DNA of 64,000 nucleotides from an uncultured Desulfovibrio sp. GTDB taxonomy: Bacteria; Desulfobacterota; Desulfovibrionia; Desulfovibrionales; Desulfovibrionaceae. A program made the translations under genes and the position numbers. The notes under the pieces were generated by a model, which saw only the letters and a program-made list of their open reading frames with translations, had not been told where the DNA came from and made no database searches. Location: NCBI RefSeq assembly GCF_902477725.1, contig NZ_CABSIF010000015.1:16265-80264 (forward strand). Direction: 5' to 3'. How positions within the stretch are numbered: the stretch's first letter is position 1; the number at the start of each line of letters is the position of its first letter. Shown here one piece after another: positions 53,250 to 61,483 of the stretch.

Positions 53250-54068
53250 CTAGTGCTTGCCCAGCGCCGCCATAACCTCCAGGGCATCGGCCTGCTCGGG
53301 GTCTGTCTGCAAGGCGCGCAGGGCGTTATCTTCCGCAGCCTGTTTTTTACGCCATGCAAGATACAGTTTCGCCATTTTGCCAAAGGTGGAGGCATGACCG
53401 CCAAAAGTGCGTAGCACAGCCTGATACACAGCCTCGGCCTTTTCGTATTCCTGCAGTTCCATCCACGCTGCCACGGCTCCGGTGTAGGCCGAGGCCTCGC
53501 GCGGCTGAATGGTCATGGCTTCCTCATACATGGCGGCGGCTTCGGCAAATAGCCCGGCAGCGGCAAAAATCTGGCCCATTTGCAGGCGGATGCCTTCCTC
53601 GTCGCCAAACTCTTCCACTATGCGCTTCAAAAAAGCGCGCCCCTTGGCGACCTGCCCCTCGCGCAAAAAATCCAGCCCGCTGCTGATAAGCTGCTTTTTC
53701 CGCTCCAGCCGGGACTCTGCCTCCTGTTGCACAGCCTGCTCTGCCGCAGTTTGCAGAATCTTTGCCAGCCCATCCAACACGGTGGAAAGCGTGGCTTCCT
53801 TGCCCGCTTGCAGAGTGATGCTGCGCGGATTGCCCGTATTGCCGGGATCAAGCAGCGGTTGCAGGGCGCTATGGCGCACAATGCCCCCCAAAAATTCCCC
53901 GATCTGGATATCCAGTTCCGCCCTTGCTGAACGCATCAGCTTTACCCCGGCCAGGAGCCGCAGCGCCTCACTCATGGTCACAAGGGCGCGCTCAACTTCG
54001 TCTCGCCGCAGATAGCCCATTGCACGGGCGATATTTTCCCTGATTTCTTTTGGAGCAGTAGTCAGCAT
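53250..54068 (-). CDS. Tetratricopeptide-repeat protein
   Basis: The 272-residue cytoplasmic protein contains an N-terminal helical region (ENIARAMGYLRRDEVERAL) and, from ~140, TPR units (LFAEAAAMYEEAMTIQPREA; YEKAEAVYQAVLRTFGG; AAEDNALRALQTDPEQADAL). It probably acts as a binding scaffold; no specific function is evident. The start overlaps the nadD stop by seven bases, so it is the third gene of the proA-nadD operon. Confidence 0.82.
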   Translation of the reverse strand: MLTTAPKEIRENIARAMGYLRRDEVERALVTMSEALRLLAGVKLMRSARAELDIQIGEFLGGIVRHSALQPLLDPGNTGNPRSITLQAGKEATLSTVLDGLAKILQTAAEQAVQQEAESRLERKKQLISSGLDFLREGQVAKGRAFLKRIVEEFGDEEGIRLQMGQIFAAAGLFAEAAAMYEEAMTIQPREASAYTGAVAAWMELQEYEKAEAVYQAVLRTFGGHASTFGKMAKLYLAWRKKQAAEDNALRALQTDPEQADALEVMAALGKH

Positions 54069-54775
54069 GCCGAGCCGTCCTCCAGCCAGTGATGCCGCAC
54101 TGTTTGAACGTTGCTTCGCAAAATCTGCAAGGCCGCATCCGGCACAAGAAAATCCACATTACGGCCCGCCAGCCAGAGCTGCCGCACCCGAGAGGCGCTC
54201 ACCGCCAGCCATGGCACAGAAAGAAAATGCGCCAGCCCACCTCCCGGCAGGGCCATGCACGGGCAGGCAGGCAGCAATGGAGCGCGCTCTGCGGCATCGG
54301 GCCACAAGGCTTTGGAGGCGGTGATAAAATCGGCAGAGGTATGCCCCTTACGGGGCACAACCACAAAATGGCATAATCGTGGCAAATCCAGCCCCCTATG
54401 CCATGTGGAGAGCAAGGCGAAATCCGGGCTGCCCAGAATAAAATACAGATCCGTATCCGGCTCTGCCTCACGGTAGGCGCAAAGCGTATCCCACGTATAC
54501 GACGGCCCCTGGCGCTGGGCCTCCATCCGGTTGCAACGCAGCCAGGGCAAGCCCTGAGCGCAGGCCTCTACCATATCGACGCGCAGGTCAAAGGGCAGCA
54601 TGCTGCGCTGCACCTTGTGCGGCGGTACAGCGCAAGGCACCATATCCACACCCTGCACAAGGTCGCCCAGGGCCTCGCGGGCCTCGATGGCCAGCCGCAG
54701 GTGTCCCACATGGGGCGGATTGAAACTGCCGCCAAGAATGGCTCTGCCCGGCGGGGGGGACGCCGCTTCCGTCAT
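54062..54775 (-). CDS. nadD: Nicotinate-nucleotide adenylyltransferase
   Basis: A 237-residue enzyme making nicotinate adenine dinucleotide from NaMN and ATP in NAD synthesis. The nucleotidyl-transfer motif GGSFNPPHVGHL is near residue 15, and the second motif SASRVRQLW is near 198. Substrate-site residues in GPSYTWDTL fit the family. It begins directly after the proA stop (TAAATG) and overlaps the TPR gene. Confidence 0.92.
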   Translation of the reverse strand: MTEAASPPPGRAILGGSFNPPHVGHLRLAIEAREALGDLVQGVDMVPCAVPPHKVQRSMLPFDLRVDMVEACAQGLPWLRCNRMEAQRQGPSYTWDTLCAYREAEPDTDLYFILGSPDFALLSTWHRGLDLPRLCHFVVVPRKGHTSADFITASKALWPDAAERAPLLPACPCMALPGGGLAHFLSVPWLAVSASRVRQLWLAGRNVDFLVPDAALQILRSNVQTVRHHWLEDGSAC

Positions 54776-56035
54776 TTATCCGCGCACCTGCCCCTGGCCA
54801 AGCACCACAAACTTGGTGGTGGTCAGTTCGTCCACGCCCATGGGGCCGTAGGCATGCAGCTTTGAGGTAGAAATGCCGATCTCCGCGCCTAGGCCAAGCT
54901 GCCCGCCATCGTTGAAACGGCTGGAAGCGTTGACCGCCACCATGGAAGCATCCGCCTCGCGCAAAAAGCGCATGGCATGCTCGTGGTTGTTGGTGCAGAT
55001 GATTTCCGTATGGTTTGAGCCGTAGCGGGCAATGTGATCCAGCGCGGCATCCATGCTTTCCACCACGCAAACGGCAAGCACCAAAGCATGGAATTCCTGT
55101 CCGAGATCATCGGGCTGCTGAGCAACGGCAGTTGCGCCAAGCAGGGGCAGCGATTGCGGGCATGCGCGAAATTCCACACCGGCAGCGCCAAGCTTTGCCG
55201 CCACCTTGGGCAGAAAATCCTTGGCCACATCGCGGTGCACCAGCAGGCATTCCAGTGCATTGCACACGCCAGGGCGCTGCACCTTGCCGTTAAAAACAAT
55301 CTCCGCCGCTGCGTCCAGATCAGCATCCGCATCAATATAAGCGTGGCACACGCCCTTGAAGTGCTTGAGCACGGGCATGGTGGCAGCCTCGGTCACGGCG
55401 CGCACAAGGCCCTCGCCGCCGCGCGGGATGATAACATCAATATATCGGTCGAGCTTGCACAGGGCGTTGACGGCCTCATGACCGGGTATGGACACAAGCT
55501 GGGCCGCATCGGCGGGTAATCCCGCCTGCGCCAGCGCATCGCACAGGGCCTTGGCAAGCGCGATGTTGGAGCGCAAAGCCTCGCTGCCGCCGCGCAGAAT
55601 AACCGCATTGCCCGCCTTGATGCACAAAATGGCGGCGTCGATGGTCACATTGGGGCGCGCCTCGTAGATCATGGCGATCACGCCCAGCGGCACACGCATA
55701 CGGCCCACAAGCAGGCCGTTGGGGCGCTGCCACTGGCGTTCCGTAGCGCCCACAGGGTCGGGCAGATTTGCCACATGGCGGCAGGCAGCGCGCATTTCAT
55801 CCATGATGGCAGGGGTAAGCGTCAGGCGGTCAAGGCGGGGGGCGTCCTGCCCGGCGGCACGGGCCGCAGCAAGGTCTTCCGCATTGGCGGCCAGAATTTC
55901 GGCCTCCCGCTCCTGCAGCAGTTGCGCCAGCCCCAGCAGGGCTTGCGTTTTGGCATTGGGGTGGGCCTTGGCTATGGCCCTGGCCGCTTCCTTTGCCCGC
56001 GCGCCAAGGCGCGACATTTCTTCTGCAGGCGTCAT
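54776..56035 (-). CDS. proA: Gamma-glutamyl phosphate reductase
   Basis: A 419-residue NADPH-dependent enzyme of proline synthesis, reducing glutamyl 5-phosphate to glutamate semialdehyde. Recognisable blocks are PLGVIAMIYEARPNVTIDAA, GNAVILRGGSEALRSN, DVIIPRGGEGLVRAV and the active-site segment KVQRPGVCNALECLLVH with the catalytic cysteine; the C-terminal SSRFNDGGQLGLGAEIGIST is conserved. It is the first gene of the operon with nadD and a TPR gene. Confidence 0.95.
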   Translation of the reverse strand: MTPAEEMSRLGARAKEAARAIAKAHPNAKTQALLGLAQLLQEREAEILAANAEDLAAARAAGQDAPRLDRLTLTPAIMDEMRAACRHVANLPDPVGATERQWQRPNGLLVGRMRVPLGVIAMIYEARPNVTIDAAILCIKAGNAVILRGGSEALRSNIALAKALCDALAQAGLPADAAQLVSIPGHEAVNALCKLDRYIDVIIPRGGEGLVRAVTEAATMPVLKHFKGVCHAYIDADADLDAAAEIVFNGKVQRPGVCNALECLLVHRDVAKDFLPKVAAKLGAAGVEFRACPQSLPLLGATAVAQQPDDLGQEFHALVLAVCVVESMDAALDHIARYGSNHTEIICTNNHEHAMRFLREADASMVAVNASSRFNDGGQLGLGAEIGISTSKLHAYGPMGVDELTTTKFVVLGQGQVRG

Positions 56036-56219
56036 GCGTACTCCTTATTGTATTGGCCGGGGCCGCGCAGGCCGCCTGACCAGAGGATATTTGTTTTGAC
56101 AGAGGGGCTGATTCTGGCCTAAGAAAAAAGCTTCCGTCCAGCTCCGCCGATCATGGAACGCGCAGGGCAAACGCGCGGAAAAACTACGGCGGTTCCGCCT
56201 CCCTAAGGAGTTTTGATAC

Positions 56220-56969
56220 ATGAATCCGCAAAAGAATCAAGGCGCAGAGGATTCCCCCCTGTTGCGCGACCTTCAGGCAGAAGTCAGCTCCGAAAGCGCC
56301 CCCATGCTCCAGTTCATGCTGCGCCACGCTGGCACCATAGCCAGCATTGTGGTGCTGTTTGTGCTGGTTCTGGCGGGCACCGGCATCTGGCGCTGGTACA
56401 GCACATCCAAAAATGATGAGGCACGGCAGTCGCTTGCGCGCATTGTGCTGCAAACCAGCGGCCCCGCGCAGGTCAAGGAACTTGCCGCTCTGGCGGAAAA
56501 GGCTCCTTCTGACGTGAAGTTTTCCGCCTATCTGGCCCTGGGCCAAAGCGCCATGAGCAACGGCGACAACGCCGCCGCCGCGGATGCCTTTGCCAAGGCC
56601 GCCAAGGAAAGCGAAGGCCCCCTCGCGCTGATTGCTGGCATGAATGAGGCTGGTGCAATGCTCAAGGCCGGAAAATACGCCGATGCCCTTGCCCTGCTGC
56701 AAAAGCTGCAAGCCGCGCTGCCGGGTGAAGTTACCGCTCCGCAGCTCAAGCAGATGATGGCCGAAGCCGCCGTCGCCGCCGGGCAGACAGAACAGGCCGC
56801 CCGCATCTACCTTGCCCTCTCGCGCGAGGCGCAGGGCCTTAACAGCGAATATTTCCGCGCCCGCGCAACCACGCTGGCCCCCAAGATTGTTGAAGAAGAA
56901 GCCGCCCAGACTGCGGCCCCGGCAGCGCCAGACGGCGCTGGGGAAAAATCTTCCGGCAAAGCCCAGTAA
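56220..56969 (+). CDS. Membrane-anchored TPR protein (YfgM-like)
   Basis: A 249-residue protein with one membrane helix at ~38-60 (IASIVVLFVLVLAGTGIW), preceded by a short cytoplasmic part, and a periplasmic TPR-like region (DNAAAADAFAKAAKESEGPL; KYADALALLQKLQAALPGE), ending in an Ala/Pro-rich tail. The layout matches the YfgM/DUF2133 family, which associates with SecYEG and periplasmic chaperones. It is preceded by AAGGAG nine bases before the ATG. The nearest downstream genes, iorAB, have no evident functional link. Confidence 0.8.
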   Translation: MNPQKNQGAEDSPLLRDLQAEVSSESAPMLQFMLRHAGTIASIVVLFVLVLAGTGIWRWYSTSKNDEARQSLARIVLQTSGPAQVKELAALAEKAPSDVKFSAYLALGQSAMSNGDNAAAADAFAKAAKESEGPLALIAGMNEAGAMLKAGKYADALALLQKLQAALPGEVTAPQLKQMMAEAAVAAGQTEQAARIYLALSREAQGLNSEYFRARATTLAPKIVEEEAAQTAAPAAPDGAGEKSSGKAQ

Positions 56970-57097
56970 ATATCTCTTCGCAAGCCCGCGCATGTACAAA
57001 CAGCGCGGGCTTGCGTCATTGTAGGCGGGGCCGCATGGGCTGCGCCATTTTGCATCCAGTTGCGGTTCAGGCACATATGCCTGGGCCTGGAGGGAAC

Positions 57098-58948
57098 ATG
57101 AGCAATCATCCGCTGTTGCAGGGCGCTCGCGGCGAGCGGCACCTGCTGTTGGGAAACGAAGCCATTGTGCGCGGCGCGCTTGAAGCGGGTGTGCACATGG
57201 TCAGTTGTTACCCTGGCACTCCGTCTTCGGAAGTGCCGGACACATTCCACCGCCTTGGCGGCGAAGGCCGCTACCGGCTGGAATATTCCGTCAACGAGAA
57301 GGTGGCCATGGAAGTGGCCACCGGTGCCGCCCTTGGCGGCGCCATGAGCCTCGTGACCATGAAGCATGTGGGCGTCAACGTGGCTGCCGACCCGCTGTTC
57401 ACCTCCGTTTACACTGGCCTGCCCGGCGGCATGGTCTTGCTGACGGCAGACGACCCCGGTTGCCACTCGAGCCAGAACGAACAGGACAACCGCACTTATG
57501 CGCGCTTTGCCCTGCTGCCCTGTTTTGAACCTGCCTCCGCGCAGGAAGCCAAGGACATGACCCGCGAGGCCTTTCGCCTTGCCCGCGAGCTGCAACAGCC
57601 CGTGATGCTGCGCACCACCACCCGCATCAGCCACATGCGCGGCGCTGTGGATTTTGACGACCTGCCCGCCACCCAGCCCAAGGTTGAATTCAAGCGCGAT
57701 CCGAGCCGTTTTGTGCCGGTTCCCGCTGTGGCCCGCAAGCGCCATCAGGTGCTGGACGGCATCATTGAAAAAGCCCGCCAGTTTGCGGAATCTAGCCGCT
57801 TCAATACGGTACATGAACCCCAGACGCCCACGCGCCTCGGCATCATCACCAGCGGCGTGGCCCGCAACTATCTGGCCGACGCCCTTGCGGCTGGCGGCTG
57901 GGGAGACCGTGTGCGAGTGCTTGAGCTTGGCATGACCTGGCCCCTGCCCACCGCCATGATCACCGAATTTTTGCACGGCTGCGACCGCGTGCTGGTGCTT
58001 GAAGAAGGCGTTGACCTGCTGGAGCAGGACATCCGCGCCCTGGTGCAAAAGCAGGACATCCACGTGCGCATTGAAGGCAAGGATTCCGGCCTCACTGGTC
58101 AGGGTGAATACTCCACCACCCTTGTCATGCGCCGCATTTCCTCCTGGCTCGACACGCCCTGCCCGGCCAAACCCGTGCGCAGCGTGGACATGGAGCTGCC
58201 GGGCCGCCCGCCGAACCTCTGCGCTGGCTGCTCGCACCGTGCCGTTTACTATGCCGCGCGGCAGGTTTTTGGCGACGACGCCTTCTACTCCAGCGACATC
58301 GGCTGTTACACCCTGGGTCTGCTGCCGCCCCTGCGCGCTGCGGATTTTCTGGTGTGCATGGGGTCTTCCATCTCCGCAGGCAGCGGCTTTGCCCGCGCAT
58401 CGGGAAAGCCCGTGGTGGCTTTTATCGGCGACTCCACGTTCTTCCACTCCGGCATGACGGGCCTTGCCAACGCGGTTTTCAACCAGCATGACGTCATTCT
58501 GGTCATTCTGGACAACGGCACCACGGCCATGACCGGCCATCAGCCCAACCCCGGCATGGTGCAGGACATGCTTGGCTCCATGAGCCAGCACATGGATATT
58601 GAAGCCATTGTGCGCGCCATGGGCGTTACCCAGTGCGCCAAGGTGCGCTCCTTCAACGTCAAGGCCGTCACCAAGGCGCTGGAAGAAATGAAAGCCCAGA
58701 GCGGCGTGCGCGTGCTGATTACCGAAGAGCCCTGCGTGCTGTATGCCCGCCGTCAGCTCAAAAAGGCCCAGCCCCAGGTAGCCGAGGTGGCCCAGCAGGG
58801 GCCGGAAGCCATGCGCTGTCTTGAACAGCTGGCCTGCCCCGCCTTTTACCGCGAGGGCGACAATCTTGCTGTAGATGCCACGCTCTGCACGGGCTGCATG
58901 GTCTGTTTGCAGGTTGCGCCCACGGCCTTCAAGGCGCGGAAGCGGTAG
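57098..58948 (+). CDS. iorA: Indolepyruvate:ferredoxin oxidoreductase, alpha subunit
   Basis: The 616-residue product matches IorA, the thiamine-diphosphate subunit that oxidises aryl pyruvates from aromatic amino acids to aryl-CoA with ferredoxin as acceptor. N-terminal pyrimidine domain: VSCYPGTPSSEVPDTF, YSVNEKVAMEVATGAALGGA. C-terminal TPP domain: PNLCAGCSHRAVYYAA, DIGCYTLGLLPPL, FIGDSTFFHSGMTGLANAVF and LDNGTTAMTGHQPNPG. The C-terminal ferredoxin region is short of cysteines (CLEQLACP and CTGCMVCLQVAP, five instead of eight), so cluster content may differ from the archaeal enzyme. ATG 57098 has GGAGGG upstream. iorB follows 9 bases later. Confidence 0.93.
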   Translation: MSNHPLLQGARGERHLLLGNEAIVRGALEAGVHMVSCYPGTPSSEVPDTFHRLGGEGRYRLEYSVNEKVAMEVATGAALGGAMSLVTMKHVGVNVAADPLFTSVYTGLPGGMVLLTADDPGCHSSQNEQDNRTYARFALLPCFEPASAQEAKDMTREAFRLARELQQPVMLRTTTRISHMRGAVDFDDLPATQPKVEFKRDPSRFVPVPAVARKRHQVLDGIIEKARQFAESSRFNTVHEPQTPTRLGIITSGVARNYLADALAAGGWGDRVRVLELGMTWPLPTAMITEFLHGCDRVLVLEEGVDLLEQDIRALVQKQDIHVRIEGKDSGLTGQGEYSTTLVMRRISSWLDTPCPAKPVRSVDMELPGRPPNLCAGCSHRAVYYAARQVFGDDAFYSSDIGCYTLGLLPPLRAADFLVCMGSSISAGSGFARASGKPVVAFIGDSTFFHSGMTGLANAVFNQHDVILVILDNGTTAMTGHQPNPGMVQDMLGSMSQHMDIEAIVRAMGVTQCAKVRSFNVKAVTKALEEMKAQSGVRVLITEEPCVLYARRQLKKAQPQVAEVAQQGPEAMRCLEQLACPAFYREGDNLAVDATLCTGCMVCLQVAPTAFKARKR

Positions 58949-58957
58949 GGAGATATT

Positions 58958-59566
58958 ATGAAAACACAAGAAATGCAGAAGCGGATGCGTATATTCTTTA
59001 CCGGCGTGGGCGGTCAGGGAACCCTGACGGCCACAACCCTGCTGGCCCGCACGGCTCTGGAAGCCGGACTGGATGTGGTGGCTGGCGAAGTGCACGGCAT
59101 GGCCCAGCGCGGCGGCGTGGTGGAATCTGTCATGCTACTTGGCGGCTGGCGTTCCCCCAAGCTGGACTACGGCGAAGCCGATGTGCTGCTTGGCTTTGAG
59201 CCGCTGGAAACCCTGCGCGCCCTGCCCTATTTGCAGCCAGGCGGCGCAATCTTTTCCAGCAGTGATGCCCTGCCGCCCCTCAGCGTTTCGCTGGGCAAGG
59301 CAGTGTACCCCGATATGCCGCACATTATGGAAAAAACCCGTCAGGTTGCGGGGCAGTGCCACTTCGTGCCCTGCCGCGAGCTTGGCATGCAGGCCGGTTC
59401 CGTGCAGAGCGGCAACACCGTGCTCCTGAGCGTGGTCTGCTCTTCTGGCGTGCTCCCCTTTGGCGTGGACGCGCTGGAAGCCGCCATCAAAAAATTCCTG
59501 CCTCCGAAATTGCAGGAATCCAACCTCAAAGCGCTGGAACTGGGCAAGGCCTACGTGAATAAATAG
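58958..59566 (+). CDS. iorB: Indolepyruvate:ferredoxin oxidoreductase, beta subunit
   Basis: A 202-residue gamma-domain subunit with FTGVGGQGTLTATTLLARTA, EVHGMAQRGGVVESVML and the segment ADVLLGFEPLETLRAL typical of IorB. It binds the CoA/intermediate side of the complex with IorA. It lies nine bases downstream of iorA with GGGAG as ribosome site, and is followed by a strong terminator. Confidence 0.92.
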   Translation: MKTQEMQKRMRIFFTGVGGQGTLTATTLLARTALEAGLDVVAGEVHGMAQRGGVVESVMLLGGWRSPKLDYGEADVLLGFEPLETLRALPYLQPGGAIFSSSDALPPLSVSLGKAVYPDMPHIMEKTRQVAGQCHFVPCRELGMQAGSVQSGNTVLLSVVCSSGVLPFGVDALEAAIKKFLPPKLQESNLKALELGKAYVNK

Positions 59567-59625
59567 CGCCTTGCATGCAGGCCCGCCACAGCTGCGGCAC
59601 CTGAACGTAAAACCATTATGAACGC

Positions 59626-59658
59626 AAGGAGCCCCTTCAATGAAGGGGCTCCTTTTTT
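59626..59658 (+). terminator. Intrinsic terminator after iorAB
   Basis: A 13-bp stem AAGGAGCCCCTTC / GAAGGGGCTCCTT with loop AAT, followed by TTTTG. It also lies downstream of the converging chemoreceptor gene at 59679. Confidence 0.9.
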
Positions 59659-59678
59659 GTGACGGAATAATTTTTGCC

Positions 59679-61433
59679 TCAGCAATTCTGCATCTGCTCA
59701 ATGAGGCCTTCAAGATTTTTGGCCTGGGCAGAGAGCCCCGCAACGGCGCGCGAGGCTGCGCTCATGGCAACAGCGGTTTGCCGCGAAAGACTGGTGACAT
59801 CCCCAATTGTGCGGTTGATCTGGTCCGTGGCAACAGCCTGTTGCTCGCTGGCTGTGGCAATGGCGCTGACCTGATTGGCGGTTTCTTCCACTGTTCCCAC
59901 AATGCCCTCCAGCGCCTGCCCTGACTGCTGGGCAGCTTCAGTTGCCAACGAGATGCCTTTTACCGCCTCCCCCACAGAGGCGGCGCTGTGGGCCACACTT
60001 TGCTGAATGGCCTTGATGGCCGTATCCACATCATGGGTGGAAGCCATTGTTTTTTCCGCCAGTTTGCGCACTTCGTCCGCCACCACGGCAAAACCGCGCC
60101 CGGCATCGCCAGCCCGTGCGGCCTCAATGGCGGCATTGAGGGCGAGCAGGTTGGTCTGATCCGCAATATCCGAAATAACGTTCATGATACGGGTGATCGC
60201 CTGCGCATGCCCGCCAAGCTGCTCCATATCATCCTTGAGACGCAAGGAGGTAGAACGCACGGTTTCAATACTCTCCAGAGCGTGGCGAACCACCCTGGCC
60301 CCGTTCTCTGCTTTTTGGCGGGTTTCTGCCGAGGAGTCAGAGGCCACGGCGGCATTCTGCGCCACCTCGCCCACCGTGGCATTCATCTGCTCCATGCCTG
60401 TGGCGGCTTCTGTAAGCCTTTGAGCCGTGCTGTCGGCACTTTCTTCTGCTTGCCGGATGGTTTCGCCAACCTGACCTGACGCTGTGGCAACCACATGGGT
60501 CACTTCTTCCAGCGCCTCGGCCACCTGCTGCATGGCTTCTGTTTTTTCGCGGGCATCCCGCTCCGCCGCTTCGGCCTGTTCCAAGGCGGCATTGGCCCGG
60601 GCAGACTCTTCCCGCGCTTTTTCCGATTCACTGCGCGCACTTTCAATATGCACTTTCAAAGCCTGAACCATGAGCACCAACGAGGCGTACACACCCTGTT
60701 GACGACCTGAGTGCTCAAGATCGTAATCCCCTTCAGCCACCCGGCCCGCGATAAGCTGCAACTGCGCCGGGTCTTTGCCGAGCTGACGCTTGATGGCAAG
60801 CGTGATGCCCGCCGTAACCGCAATGCTGAACAGTATGCCCACGATGGCGAGCACGGCCCCGGCCATGCGCGACTGACGCGCAATTTCCTGCGCGCCTGCT
60901 GCTGCCTCCTGACTGCGCTGCACGTCGTGCTGCACAAGCTGGTCAAAATAGCGCGCAAGGCGGATAAAATCAGCCCTGCTGCGGGTGAACAGCGCAATGG
61001 AGCCATCCGTATCGCCCTCGCCCGCCAGACGGATAATTTCTTCGCGTGTGGCTTCCTCCGCGCGCAGCTGGGCTATGATGTTGCCCCACAGTTCATCATC
61101 TACCGGTTCGTCAGCCTGTTTACGGGCTTCGATCAATACCTGATAGGCCTCGGCGTGCTGCGCAAACTGCTTGAGTGCGCGCTTGATGCGGTCGCGATAC
61201 TCGGCAATGGTGACTCTATCCGTATGCGGGGTGAGGGCCGCCAGATCGGAGCGGGCCGAATACAGCAGGGACGCCATGGCCTGCACCGCTACAAGCGAGG
61301 GTACATACTGCTGATCCATATGGCTGACGGCGTGATCAATACGGTCGGTATTGATGTAATACACGCCGAACAGCGCCAACATAAGAACAATGATGCTGCT
61401 GAACGAAAAAACCAGTTTCGTGGTCAGCCTCAT
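59679..61433 (-). CDS. Methyl-accepting chemotaxis protein
   Basis: A 584-residue receptor: helix 1 at ~9-30 (FSFSSIIVLMLALFGVYYI), a helical periplasmic domain (~33-185, four-helix-bundle type, YVPSLVAVQAMASLLYSARS), helix 2 (GAVLAIVGILFSIAVTAGITL), a HAMP-like region and a cytoplasmic signalling domain with the tip DIADQTNLLALNAAIEAARA. The protein ends at ...EGLIEQMQNC with no CheR-tethering pentapeptide. ATG 61433 has GGGAG six bases upstream; a GTG two codons earlier is less likely. Confidence 0.9.
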   Translation of the reverse strand: MRLTTKLVFSFSSIIVLMLALFGVYYINTDRIDHAVSHMDQQYVPSLVAVQAMASLLYSARSDLAALTPHTDRVTIAEYRDRIKRALKQFAQHAEAYQVLIEARKQADEPVDDELWGNIIAQLRAEEATREEIIRLAGEGDTDGSIALFTRSRADFIRLARYFDQLVQHDVQRSQEAAAGAQEIARQSRMAGAVLAIVGILFSIAVTAGITLAIKRQLGKDPAQLQLIAGRVAEGDYDLEHSGRQQGVYASLVLMVQALKVHIESARSESEKAREESARANAALEQAEAAERDAREKTEAMQQVAEALEEVTHVVATASGQVGETIRQAEESADSTAQRLTEAATGMEQMNATVGEVAQNAAVASDSSAETRQKAENGARVVRHALESIETVRSTSLRLKDDMEQLGGHAQAITRIMNVISDIADQTNLLALNAAIEAARAGDAGRGFAVVADEVRKLAEKTMASTHDVDTAIKAIQQSVAHSAASVGEAVKGISLATEAAQQSGQALEGIVGTVEETANQVSAIATASEQQAVATDQINRTIGDVTSLSRQTAVAMSAASRAVAGLSAQAKNLEGLIEQMQNC

Positions 61434-61483
61434 GAGCACTCCCGTAGTTTGCTTGCTGTCGCCTGCGGAGACGGCAATAATCG

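Noticed and set aside
56807..59095. 762-codon minus-strand frame
   Set aside because: Antisense of iorA, whose domain motifs are unambiguous on the plus strand.
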